Below are positions 12,818-23,200 of a stretch of 64,000 bases of DNA, in pieces (the first letter of the stretch is position 1; the number at the start of each line of letters is the position of its first letter). The DNA comes from Pilaira anomala (Eukaryota; Mucoromycota; Mucoromycetes; Mucorales; Mucoraceae). The notes beneath the pieces are model-generated. The model saw nothing but the letters and a program-made list of their open reading frames with translations. It made no database searches and had not been told where the DNA came from. Both the position numbers and the translations under genes were made by a program. The DNA is taken from contig JAIXMQ010000007.1 of NCBI GenBank assembly GCA_025716855.1, positions 248,001-312,000 of the forward strand, read 5' to 3'.

Positions 12818-14043
12818 TTATGAAGAACCATTCTTCTTCTTTCCTCTTGGTGAACCTTTGTTTCCAGCATAACCTCCATACTTTGCTCTTTTCTCTGCAG
12901 GTTTAAGAATCTATAACAAAAAAAAAAAAAAAAAAAATTAGAAAATATTCAAAATAATAATAATAATAAACTAACCTGGAATGAACACATTAAAGAATCA
13001 TCAACACTCATCATAGCACCAGCATTATCGAATTCACCACAGTAATTAGGAGCAGAAAAGATGGTAACGAGTTGACGCTTTGAAAAGAATTCGTAACCAT
13101 CTTCAACAACTTGATGCGCTCTACAGATAAGATCAATATCATGTTTTTGTAAGAATTTTGAAACGATATCAGGACCAAATGTGAAGGAAACACCACGATC
13201 ATTTTCACTCCAACCATTAATATCTTTATCAGGATCAGACCATAAGAGATCACAAAGGAGACCAGTATCGGGTACGTCAGTAGGTCTCATGACTCTACGA
13301 ATTTGTTCAAAGCTTTGAAGGTCGGGAGAGAGACCACCATGCATACAAAAGATTTTTTCGTCGACCAAAGCGGCAATAGGTAAACAATTGAAACAATCTG
13401 TAAAGGTCTTCCATAATTTGATATTATATCTTCTCTTACATTCATCATAAAAGCCATAAATACGATTAATACTGGCACATTCATGATTACCACGAAGAAT
13501 AAAGAAATTCTCGGGATACTTGATCTTGTAAGCTAATAATAAACAAATGGTCTCTAATGATTGCTTTCCTCTATCAACGTAATCACCCATGAATAAATAA
13601 TTCGACTCTGGGGGAAATCCACCATATTCAAATAATCTTAAAAGGTCATAGTATTGACCATGAATATCACCTAATAAATATATATTTCTCAATATTTTAT
13701 ATAACCTTTTTATATATATTCTACACTTACCACAAATTTTAATAGGTGCTTCCAAATCTAAAAGGATAGGTTGATTCATAAAGATTTCACGAGCATGCGT
13801 ACAAAGGTATCTAATCTCATGTTCACCCAGTTGAACTTGTTTACCAGGTCTATTTCCTCTGACTATAATTTATGTTTTTTTAAAACTCTGTCTCTCTCTC
13901 TCTCTCTCTCTCTCTGTTTCTCTCTCTCTCTCTCTCTCTCTCTTTTTCTCCTACTAAAAAAGAAAAAAAAAACCCCCCATTTTCTTACCTTCTAACAAAC
14001 GTTCAATAATTGAATCCACATCAACATCAGTAATATCAGCCAT
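12818..14043 (-). CDS. GLC7: Serine/threonine protein phosphatase PP1 catalytic subunit
   Basis: Four exons (13989..14043, 13731..13862, 12976..13670, 12818..12910) give 324 aa, the normal PP1c length. The metallophosphatase motifs are all present: GDIHGQ, GDYVDRG, RGNHE, HGG and the C-terminal [16 protein letters not shown]. The N-terminus ([20 protein letters not shown]) and the Lys/Gly-rich tail are typical of Glc7/dis2 rather than PP2A or PPZ. PP1 removes phosphate from many substrates, with targeting subunits giving specificity, and acts in mitosis, glycogen control and transcription. The 126-nt first intron carries two long (CT)n blocks. Every exon join keeps frame. The gene faces the amine oxidase tail to tail. 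Confidence 0.96.
13890..13943. repeat. (TC)n repeat inside PP1 intron 1
   Basis: Two pure TC blocks interrupted by TGTTTC; they make up nearly half of the intron. Confidence 0.9.
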
Positions 14044-15724
14044 AATTCTTTATAAAAACAAAATGAGGGTTAATATGAATATTCAAACAGTTTAGTTCCC
14101 CTCCCCCCCTTGTGATAACGCGTTCATTCTGGAAAATAGCGGGAAATAACGAATAAAAAAAAAAGAGAGAGAAAGAGAAAGAGTTGTAATATTTCTGATC
14201 TCAGTTGTTGAATGACTTGTTTTTTTCCTCCATCTTGTAAAAGAACCGTATTGATCATCGAATAATTTAGTTGCTGTGTTCTTTTTTTTTTTCGGTATAA
14301 ATGTAAATATACATGTAGAAAAAAAAAAATCCTTTCGAGAAAAAAAAAAAAAAAGGAGACAATAAAAAAAAAAGGTTGTCAGAATAAATAAAAAAAAGAA
14401 ATGATAATCAAGATTGAGTCCATCCTTTCATTCTTTCATTTCTTGTTGGTATTCGTTGAATCTATACTCTCCATCTTTCTTTTTTTTTTTTTGAGCTTAT
14501 TTTCGCCCCAAAAAACGATTTTTTTTTTTTTTTTTTTTTTTACACAAGGGGTGCGTAGACGATTGATAATAAAAAGAGTAAAAAAAAAAAGAGAGAGAGA
14601 AGGAAACTTACAAGTTTTAGTTTTAGTTTTTTGCTTTGCTGTAGTTGCTAGTAAGAGAAAGGTACAAAGTAGATGGTATTAATACTTTTTTGAAAAATGT
14701 CTTTTCTAATTATTGAATAAAAAAAGAAAGGGAGTTAAAAAAAGAAGAATAAAACTTTTTTAGTAAAAAAAATAAATAAATAGATATCCCCTTCTCCCAA
14801 ATGACGGCTTTTTTTAATTGAAAGCGCTTGCTTAATTCTCGAAGACTAGTATCAATTGACAGGTTTATGAAAGGAGGGGGGTTTTTTTTTTATAAGTAAA
14901 AGACATGAGTTGGTTTGCGTTAATAGGATTCTTTAACTGTATTGTTTTTATTATTGATCAGAAATCATGTTCTTTAGTTGATTAGAGCGAGCTTCTTCTT
15001 TTCTTTTTCTTTTTTTTTTTCGGCTGTGTGGATGCTTTTAAAACTTGTAACTGTTCGGGCTTATACTCAGTCATTATGATAGCTGTTATCATGCATCTCG
15101 AGCACTGAACAAATAGTATAGACGTAATTAGCATTACTCCCCCACTTTTCATCTTGATATCACTAAGTAGCAATTACGATTTCGATATGTGATAAATCAT
15201 TTTGAGAGTACATAAAACCTTTAACATTGCCGCTATAAAACCCAATGATCGACTGTCCACTTATATTTTGTATCGGAAGATCGCCATTTTGTTTCGAATC
15301 ATCTTTAAAAAAATTCTAGTTACAAGACGAGTTTATCGGGTATAGGATTTGAGAGCTTATTCAAATGTTCATTTGGCTGTTTAATAAAAGATGGAGATGC
15401 ATAAAAATATAGCATTTGTTTCTTTTAAATGATGATAATATACAACTTTCACATTTAATATATTTTGTTAAAGTACGAGAGAGAAAAAAAAAAATTGTAC
15501 CGTATACTGGTTAAATATCTACCAATTATGAGCTGATAAGGATAGAAAGTATCTGATCTATGCTTTGTACCTAAGCATTGAATGTTATTGAATATGATTG
15601 TTTTCAAATATATACATAGTAGTTATAGAATACGGTCACGCTGCTTACTTACGAGAAGAAAGCTAGAGAAAAAAAAAAAGATTGGGTATCACTTTCTTTA
15701 TTTTATTTTTATTTTTAATAACTC
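14044..15724. other. Divergent intergenic region PP1 / MED21 (1.7 kb)
   Basis: No gene supported. It is dominated by A and T runs of 10-22 nt; the plus frame at 14401-14682 is a low-complexity Phe/Leu product. Both flanking promoters must lie here. Confidence 0.5.
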
Positions 15725-16463
15725 ATGGATCGATTAACTCAATTACAAGATGCCATTGACGCAGCAAGTAGTCTTTTTATGATATTCAAGTTTTTGTTTA
15801 TGTTTTATACTTATACAACTTACCTTTTTTTTTTTTTTTTTTTTTTTTTTAGATGTCAAGAATGTTTACAAATAGCATTTATTATGTTCATGAAAAATCG
15901 GGCATGGCAGAGTTAAATAACGATATTCCTGTGGCTCAGCCTAAAAGTAAGTATATTGCGCATATATATAAATTGTCTAGACTCTGAAAAGCGGATAATT
16001 TTACTCCTAGTACAAGCGGATGAACCCCAAGTATTTCAAGGTATGATTTTTTTTTTTTTTTACATGTATGAGAAAGGTGGTACTAATATTATCATGGGGG
16101 GTTATATTTATAGAAAATATGCGTGAATTGGCTTCTGATCTTGTCAAAAAGGCAAAAGAAATTGATGCATTAATAGAGGTTTTACCTGGAATTGATCAGA
16201 CTGAAGATGAACAAGTAAGCGCAGAAGAAAAAAGAAAAAAATTAAGAATCCTAAAATTTCTTTTTTTGTAGATTGATATTTTAAGGTCACTAGAAGAAGA
16301 AAATCGAATTGCAAATGAAGATTATGAAGATGCCGTGAGAGAAATGGGTGAGAAAATTAAAGTGGAATGAGCTGTTAATAATATTAACTTATACTCGTTA
16401 TTAGAATCCGTTAAGGAGCAGATTAATCAATCGCTAAGAGCTCTTGCAGAACAATCCCTGTAA
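15725..16463 (+). CDS. MED21: Mediator of RNA polymerase II transcription subunit 21
   Basis: Six exons (15725..15763, 15853..15946, 16011..16040, 16114..16214, 16272..16347, 16405..16463) give 132 aa, the usual MED21 size. The N-terminus MDRLTQLQDAID is the family signature; SRMFTNSIYYVHEKS continues it, and the C-terminal half is coiled-coil (ELASDLVKKAKEIDALIEVL, then RSLEEENRIANEDYEDAVREM). MED21/Srb7 pairs with MED7 in the Mediator middle module. The first intron works only with a GC donor (GCAAGT at 15764): all nearby GT donors give a stop or a wrong frame, whereas GC-AG joins the two conserved blocks with no gap. The very short 30-nt third exon is supported by phase on both sides. The amino-acid transporter follows only 125 bp downstream. 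Confidence 0.88.
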
Positions 16464-16588
16464 ACTCCGAGGCTGTGTCTTACCTAATTGAGAGAAAGAG
16501 AGAGAAAAAAAAAATATATATATATAAGCCTATAAATTTACTTCTTTTTTCTTTTTTCTTTTTTACTTTTTTTAAAAAAAAAATAAAA

Positions 16589-18260
16589 ATGTCTGATAAA
16601 GAATTACATATTCCAAATCTTCATCCTTCACATAGAGTGACTACAAGCCATAGTCAAGATGATTATGAAGATACCACTGAACTTGGCAGGTCGTTTCAAA
16701 GTCGTATTGGATCTTTTGTCGGATCATATTCTAGAACTTCATTAATGCATATGGCAGAAAATGTCGTTGTTTCTGATGGAAATATGGTAAAATTAAAAAA
16801 TTATATTTTTTTTAGTTATCATTTTACTTATATACTGTTATATGTAATAGACTGATGATGAAGATGATCATGGTTCTGTCTATTCTGGTTATTTACCAAG
16901 GTATGTTACTCAAGAAAAAAAAATAACATGTTCAATTTAAACAATAAATCGTATTACAAGAAGTTGATTGTACTACCTTTTTAACCGAGTTTTATCCTCT
17001 TACTAAACATTTTTTTTTTTTTTTATGTAGATATACTCAACCTATTGGTGGTGCTATTGGCGGTCGACGTAACTCAGAAGGCACAATTCATGAAAGAACA
17101 CCATTATTTCCATCACTTCAAAAAGTGAGTACTTGCACAAGTATCATGACAGCAGCCGATAATTATCCACATGAAACACATCCTAGATCATCTTTTACTC
17201 AAAGTATTTTTAATTCCATTAATATCTTGATTGGTGTTGGTATTTTGGCATTACCATTAGGATTTAAAGTAAGTTTTAAAAAAAAAATTACACTCTACTC
17301 TGCTAAACTCACACTTTTTTTTTTTTTTTTTTTTTTTTTTACTGCTCATACAATAGTGTTCTGGTTGGGCTATTGGATTGTTTGTTTTCATGTTTTGTTT
17401 TGGTCTTACAAACTATACTGCTAAATTATTAGCAAAATGTTTAAATGCTGATCCAGAATCAAGAACATATGGTGATATGGGAGCATATGCTTTTGGTATT
17501 CGCGGCAGAGTATTCATTTCAATTCTTTTTTTGACTGAATTAATTACTTGCAGGTATATATAAAAAAAAAAAAAAAAAAAAAAAAAAAGGTCTGCTTTTT
17601 TTCATTAGGAGATCTAAACTTTATTTGATTTTTTTAGTGTTGCACTCGTTGTCTTATTAAGTGATGGAATTGATTCCTTATTTCCAGGTCATGATCCTAT
17701 TTTGATTCGTGTAATTTCCTTTTTCATTTTGACGCCAACCTTATTTATTCCAGTTCGCCATTTATCATATACGAGTTTACTTGGTATCCTAAGTGTATTT
17801 AGTTTACTGTTTGTAATCATTTACGATGGATTATCCAAACCTCATGCCCCTGGTAGTTTACATGAAATGGCAGTAAGTTTTAAAAAAGATTAACCTTATA
17901 TAGTAATTTCTGATTTTTTTTTTTTGCTCACGTTGAATTTTTTTTTCAGGACACTTCTATTTCTCCTGAAGATTGGATGACCGTTCCAATGAGTTTTGGT
18001 TTGATCATGGCTGGCTTTGCAGGACACGCTGTATTCCCTACAATTTACCGGGACATGAAAAGTCCTAAACTTTATAACAAGATGGTGAATTACACTTATT
18101 TGGTCACTGCATTAGTTTATATGACAATTGCTGCGTCTGGGTATGCTATGTTTGGCTCAAGTACGATGCAAGAGGTAAGAATTATTTTTTATTTTTTTAA
18201 AAAAAAAAAAGGTGTGAGAAATAGTTTTATTTCAGGGTGGGAAATGAACGTGTAGTACAT

Positions 18261-18292
<32 letters not shown>

Positions 18293-18839
18293 AAAGATCG
18301 TGTGTTATGTAAACTTTTTTTTTTTTTTTTGTAATGCGCGCGCGGGTTAATCAATCTACATCTATACTAAAAAAAAAAAAATTCTTTATTAGATTACACA
18401 AAATATTGTGATGATTCCAGAATACAATCAAACCTTAAATCGTCTTGCTGTTTGGTTAATCGCTTTAAATCCTATTGCAAAATATGGTTTAACATTGAAC
18501 CCAGTAATGATTAGTTGGCAAGTTGGATTATCAAACAATCCTACCGTTGAAAATTGGTTCTCTAGAGCAAGTTATAGAAGACCTTTAGTGATGTCTATTG
18601 GTGTTATCTTTACTTCTGCCTTGATCGTTTTGCTCGCTTATTTGATTCCCAATTTCGACAAATTAATGTCTTTACTCGGTGCCTTATTTTCTTTTATTAT
18701 TTCGGGTATTTTCCCAATGATGTGTCATTTGAAATTATTCGGAAATACTTTATCAAGGACTGAAACTGCTGTTACTTACCTTTTAATTGGAATTGCCGCT
18801 TTTATGGGTATTTCTGGTACTCTCTGTAGTATCTTGTAA
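16589..18839 (+). CDS. Vacuolar-type amino-acid transporter (AAAP family, Avt-like)
   Basis: Seven exons (16589..16786, 16851..16900, 17031..17268, 17357..17553, 17638..17872, 17950..18174, 18393..18839) give 529 aa. A hydrophilic N-terminus of about 120 residues rich in Ser and acidic residues precedes about 10-11 membrane spans. The first span contains SIFNSINILIGVGILALPLG, the hallmark of amino acid/auxin permease (Avt1-like) transporters; FAGHAVFPTIYRDMKSP is the second conserved block. Yeast Avt1 imports neutral amino acids into the vacuole using the proton gradient and Avt3/4 export them; direction cannot be read here, though the long N-tail fits Avt1. Introns hold runs of up to 28 A and 22 T. 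The upstream in-frame ATG at 16475 is repeat sequence and was not used. Confidence 0.9.
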
Positions 18840-19111
18840 AAGATCATATGTTACTTCTCTATTACATATGTATATATATATATTCACATATATTTATCGA
18901 TACCGCTTAATAATCTAGTATCACAGCTATGATTATTCTATATTCTTATTTTATAATCACACCGCCCCCTTTTCAATTCACAAAAAAAAAATCATATCTC
19001 TCTTTTATACATTTACATATCCATTCTCTGTCGCTATTATAATTAAAAAAAAAAGTTTCTAGAGTGCCTTACTATTATTATACAATTTTTATTTTTCTTT
19101 TTTTTTTTTTT

Positions 19112-19683
19112 TTAATTCATCCAATTATTCAAGTCATCAAAAGGATTTGTTGTGTTTGTAGAATGAAGATTTGGATCATGATGAAGATGTGTTGTAGAGT
19201 TATCAAATAAAGGAGGGTTTAATTCAGATGATGGTTGTGAGCTATCTAATTGTTGCTGTGCGTGTACACTTTGAAGTTTATCATATAAAGCTTGTTGGAA
19301 TCGTTCGCGAAACATGGGAGATATTGTCATTAATAGATTTTCCATACTTTCAAAAGGTACTTCAATATGAGCTTGAACTAGTTGAGTTGTTGAAGGCGCG
19401 GGATCAACAAAGCAAAGTGGAGAACATGATGTAACCTAATTCAAGTTCAGAATTAAAAACGTTTTACTCTTCTTCTTTTATAACAAAACAAAAGCTCATT
19501 TACCTTATAGCCTTGATCGGTTACTTCAATAACAATCATAATGCCTTCTAGTAAAGTAAGATCTAAACGTCCAATACAGTTCTCTTCATCCTTTACAAAT
19601 ACAGTGGCTGAACCAGGTACAATACCATAATCAAATTCTCGAGTGATGGCGTCTAATTCTGCACTAAGTGATCCATATCTCAT
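19112..19683 (-). CDS. GSKIP-domain protein (GSK3-beta interaction protein-like)
   Basis: Two exons (19504..19683, 19112..19435) give 167 aa. The order of conserved blocks matches the GSKIP domain: an N-terminal helix with acidic and aromatic residues (ELDAITREFDYGI), a beta-sheet core (ENCIGRLDLTLLEGIMIV), and the terminal helix MENLLMTISPMFRERFQQAL, equivalent to the GSK3-binding helix of human GSKIP (pattern TLSPxYRExFxxxL). An Asn/Gln/His-rich tail of about 45 residues follows and is probably disordered. In animals GSKIP anchors GSK3-beta and PKA; in fungi the partner is an inference. Recognition is by motif only, so moderate confidence. It is convergent with the transporter (stop-to-stop 272 bp). 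Confidence 0.66.
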
Positions 19684-20640
19684 TGTCTTAATTTTTTTAT
19701 TTTTACGTGTATTGGGTTAATTTTTAAAGCAAGATTTTTCTTTTTTTTTCGAATTTCATGAAACAACGTAAAGGAAAAATAGTTTAACCTTTAGTAATTT
19801 GTGACTCTTTACTATTCAAAAAAAAAAAAAAAAAGCTTAAAATTCAAATGAAAAAGATAATACAATAATTTCATTCTATGCCGTATATAGAGTTTTTTCA
19901 TACCATGTATCGCGATAAAAGATCGCTTTGATCCTTCTTTAAAATTGTTTCTTTTGATTGATTTAGTAGATGATCTCCTTTATCTCAAGTTTCTTGTAAA
20001 AACTAGTTTAGGTACTTTATTATAGCGAGAAAAGCGTGTTCTTATAGCATAGGTTACACGATGACGATCTAATAAATTGCTAATTTATTTGTATTTCTGA
20101 AAACGATTTTATTTGACACTCCATACTTTTTGTATCTTATCTTATCTTCTCAAAGTAAGAGTCTTGCTACACAATATATGCTAGTATGAATTATTTATTT
20201 TCATCCGGGAAAAGAATACGTCATTGGTGTAAGTGCGTCTTGATTATGCAACGTAAAGATCATCAATTTATGATTCCGTATTTTTAAATATATCTTGCTT
20301 TAAAGAGAGAGAGAAAAAAAAAAAGAAGTAGGTACTCTTATTTTATAAAGAATAAACATATTATATATCATATGGTTCATTTTATTGGCTTCTTGACATG
20401 CCACATGATTCATTGCAAACAGGCTTAACTATTTAAATCATTTAATCATCTTTTTCTCAAAACCTAAACCTGTCCTTCCAAGACCTAAGTCGTTCGTGCC
20501 AAAACCCAAACCTTTCCTCCTAACACCGTCTTAGCCTCTTGTTTGGTTACATACAAGCAAGAGGCTGTATCAATAACTTAATATATATACATGTTGCCAA
20601 TGGTAAAGTATATCACAGCCCATCACCTACTTTAGAAAAA
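19684..20640. other. Intergenic, no gene seen
   Basis: Upstream of the GSKIP-like gene. It contains an imperfect internal repeat rich in AAACC(T/C)AAACCT between 20460 and 20525 and a near-perfect hairpin at 20533..20564 (12-nt arms, one mismatch, 8-nt loop). No coding signal. Confidence 0.4.
20533..20564. repeat. Short inverted repeat (hairpin)
   Basis: Arms GCCTCTTGTTTG and CAAGCAAGAGGC pair over 12 positions with one mismatch around an 8-nt loop. It could be a palindrome end of a degraded mobile element or chance; no flanking duplication was recognised. Confidence 0.5.
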
Positions 20641-21430
20641 AAAACTTGAATATGAAAATCAAATTCATCAAGGTTTTACGTCTGGTACAAGATCAAGAAA
20701 GGGAAAAGAACCTGCTGTCAATATTAGCCATTGTGGGCATGTTTTCCATACTTTAATTATATTAAATGTTTACTTTTTATAATAAATCTTTGAGATAGAA
20801 TCTTGGAGTTGATACTGTTCGGTGATACGAATTTGTATCGTAAGTGAGGAGACTGTACTGAGGACACCATCATCATAATTAAACGTAAAAACAACAATGA
20901 AAAATCACGGACTACTGAATGTAAGGTAGATGGAAGGGTGTAGTATGCAAACTTACAAAAGTAATCGAGTGACATATTGTTATATCGAGGCAGCAAAGGC
21001 GTCTCTCGACAACAGTAAAATTTTAATTTCGATAAATTTAAATTAGCCGCTGAATCAAAATGCATGATGATTGACGATGTAGTAATAACCAATGGCAGAC
21101 TTTACAAACAAAAACATGTTGCTATGTACAATTTACAAAAATTTTGGCATAGTTACAAGCAAAGGTATATTCTTTGAAACTGGTTGATCGTGGATTGTAT
21201 GTAATTATATGTGGTATTGACTTGTCTGTACAAAATTACGGTGACAGGGTTCCCAGAAAACATGCTTAAATTGGTACAGCATTTGCTCAAGTTCAAAAAA
21301 ATAAAAGTGCACCAATGCTGCATCCGTTTTGACTGGAGCTTTTGGTCATCAGCCAATTATTTTCTAATGTATTTGAAAGAGATGATAATTCTTCTACTTC
21401 TGCCAAATATTGTAATCCTGGAAGTGTAAC
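20640..21430 (+). pseudogene. Possible decayed coding remnant
   Basis: In the plus direction, broken frames read like protein interrupted by stops (for example VYSLKLVDRGLYVIICGIDL near 21165-21230, then more residues after a stop). No start, no complete frame and no named domain. It resembles the style of the remnant at 23201-24803 and may belong to the same expanded family; this is weak, pattern-level evidence only. Confidence 0.2.
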
Positions 21431-22149
21431 AGGTACTTTTTTTTTTTTCTTCCTACAAATGGTGGTCCAATGATGTCAAATACCAATTTTAAGACTCGAA
21501 ACCGTTCATTGAAGAAAAAGTACAAAGTGGTAATTTTAGAAGATGGACACGGTTGTTATTTCAAAATTTAATAAGGATAAAGAAACAAAGCAAAAAAGTC
21601 AAGATATGGCTGAAAGCTTTAAGAAGAAAGCTTTTAACCAATGAAGAGTATAATGTATTTATTCAAAAGCAAAGGGATCATATATATATATATATATATA
21701 GAGTTATTAGCATTGACGGCGTGTAGTTTTTTTTTAAAAAAATAAAAAGTTGTCAATCTCTTGATGAAAAATAATATTCTACTTTGTATTCATACAAGTT
21801 TGATTCTTGATTTATGTTATGTGATAACTACTTGAAAGATATTAATATATTTTATTTTATTTATAAGTGGAGAGGGTAAAACAAGAGAGCCAATTATATA
21901 ATCGATAAAAATTTATACATGCATATAATATACAAGTCCTTACAAAACTGCTATAATCTATTTTAATATTTCTAGCGTTTAAAAAGGGAAAAGGTAAATA
22001 ACCTTCTAAAAAAAATTTGTTAAGCTTATGTACCTTGCTAAGCATTCAAGTCGAGTGTATGTGTTACATTCAAACACAAATTTCTACATATAAATTATAA
22101 TTTCCAAATTTTCCTTCTCTCTTTCCAAACTCACTTTCTTTCTCCAACA

Positions 22150-22995
22150 ATGCATTTAATCCAGTTTCTTCGCAAGGAAACTAAATATTCATACGTTCCA
22201 GTAACTCTTAGCTTACTTTTGACTGCCTATACATGTTACTTATACATCAGGAACGGGAAAAATAGAACCCTTTCCAATATCTTTGCTTTCATCGCCTCAC
22301 TTATTGAACTACTATCAAGTATTGTTCTTGCAAAACTTACTCCAGGAGATTTTAATACAGGACCTATTTTATTTACATTTTCCAGTTGTTCTGTATTTTT
22401 GATTATATGGTCCTCATTTCATTTTCTATTAGTCAAAAATAGAGAAGGACCTAAATCTGTAAAGTTTTTTCTTTTATGGTTTGGATACGGTTGGATGTTC
22501 ACCGCCTTTGTTATCGGACTTTCGTTCACAATAATATTAAACGATAATGGTTATTTCAGCTCTCCACCATCAACAATTTGGGACGATCATCTAACTGATG
22601 CTATTTTTAAATTATCACATTGGATGTTTATAGTCATGATCTGGATGGCTCTGATCATGGTATATAGGAGTGTATCCCAAGATATTCGTTTCCTAATGAA
22701 CATGTTTTTGGGTTTGATCACCACCTCTGCCGTTTATTCCACGTTTGATATGGCTTTCGTATCACATGTGCCAACACCAGAAGCTGTAACGTACCTTTTT
22801 GGAAATCTGCCTGTTTATCTTGCAATTGCAATTGGTGCCAACATCTGTTCCTGTGGTCGGGTGAAAATGGATATTCAAGATGTAGAACTTGGTCGTGTTA
22901 CAACTCCTAGCTATCATATAGATGATAATGATTCCCAAATGACGCTTACTGAAGATAAAAAAAACACCAAGAAGAATGAGATGGTAGAGAAATGA
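22150..22995 (+). CDS. Seven-transmembrane protein of unknown function
   Basis: A single uninterrupted frame of 281 aa, unusual here where nearly all genes have introns. Seven hydrophobic spans are visible at about residues 15-35, 43-65, 74-98, 105-130, 155-175, 182-206 and 212-238, followed by a 40-residue charged tail (ending DKKNTKKNEMVEK) likely to be cytosolic. There is one N-x-T near the first loop. No motif of a named transporter, rhodopsin or PQ-loop protein is recognised. The topology would fit a fungal 7-TM receptor-like family such as RTA1- or DUF-type proteins, but I cannot assign it. A pyrimidine-rich stretch lies just before the ATG. It sits in gene-poor DNA between decayed remnants. 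Confidence 0.7.
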   Translation: MHLIQFLRKETKYSYVPVTLSLLLTAYTCYLYIRNGKNRTLSNIFAFIASLIELLSSIVLAKLTPGDFNTGPILFTFSSCSVFLIIWSSFHFLLVKNREGPKSVKFFLLWFGYGWMFTAFVIGLSFTIILNDNGYFSSPPSTIWDDHLTDAIFKLSHWMFIVMIWMALIMVYRSVSQDIRFLMNMFLGLITTSAVYSTFDMAFVSHVPTPEAVTYLFGNLPVYLAIAIGANICSCGRVKMDIQDVELGRVTTPSYHIDDNDSQMTLTEDKKNTKKNEMVEK

Positions 22996-23200
22996 ATTCA
23001 TCAAATTATAGATAGAAATTATATTTAAGCTAGAGATACCTATATGTTATAACTGTATTATTCAATAAATTATGATAAAAAAAAAACGACTTCTTTATTT
23101 TTCTTCTTATGCCACAAATGGGAGTTTTTTTTTTAGTCTCATTATTTTTTTGTCTTTCTCTTCCTCTCTCACTTTCTCTCTTTTTAAATCAAAACAGAAC

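Noticed and set aside
14401..14682. 93-codon plus-strand frame between PP1 and MED21
   Set aside because: Product is Phe/Leu/Arg low complexity from homopolymers; sits in the divergent promoter region.
20460..20525. AAACC(T/C)AAACCT-rich stretch as telomere-like repeat
   Set aside because: Only two imperfect units, not tandem, and flanked by ordinary intergenic DNA.
20757..21092. 111-codon minus-strand frame
   Set aside because: The protein-like signal on the opposite (plus) strand is stronger; this frame has no domain and no promoter.
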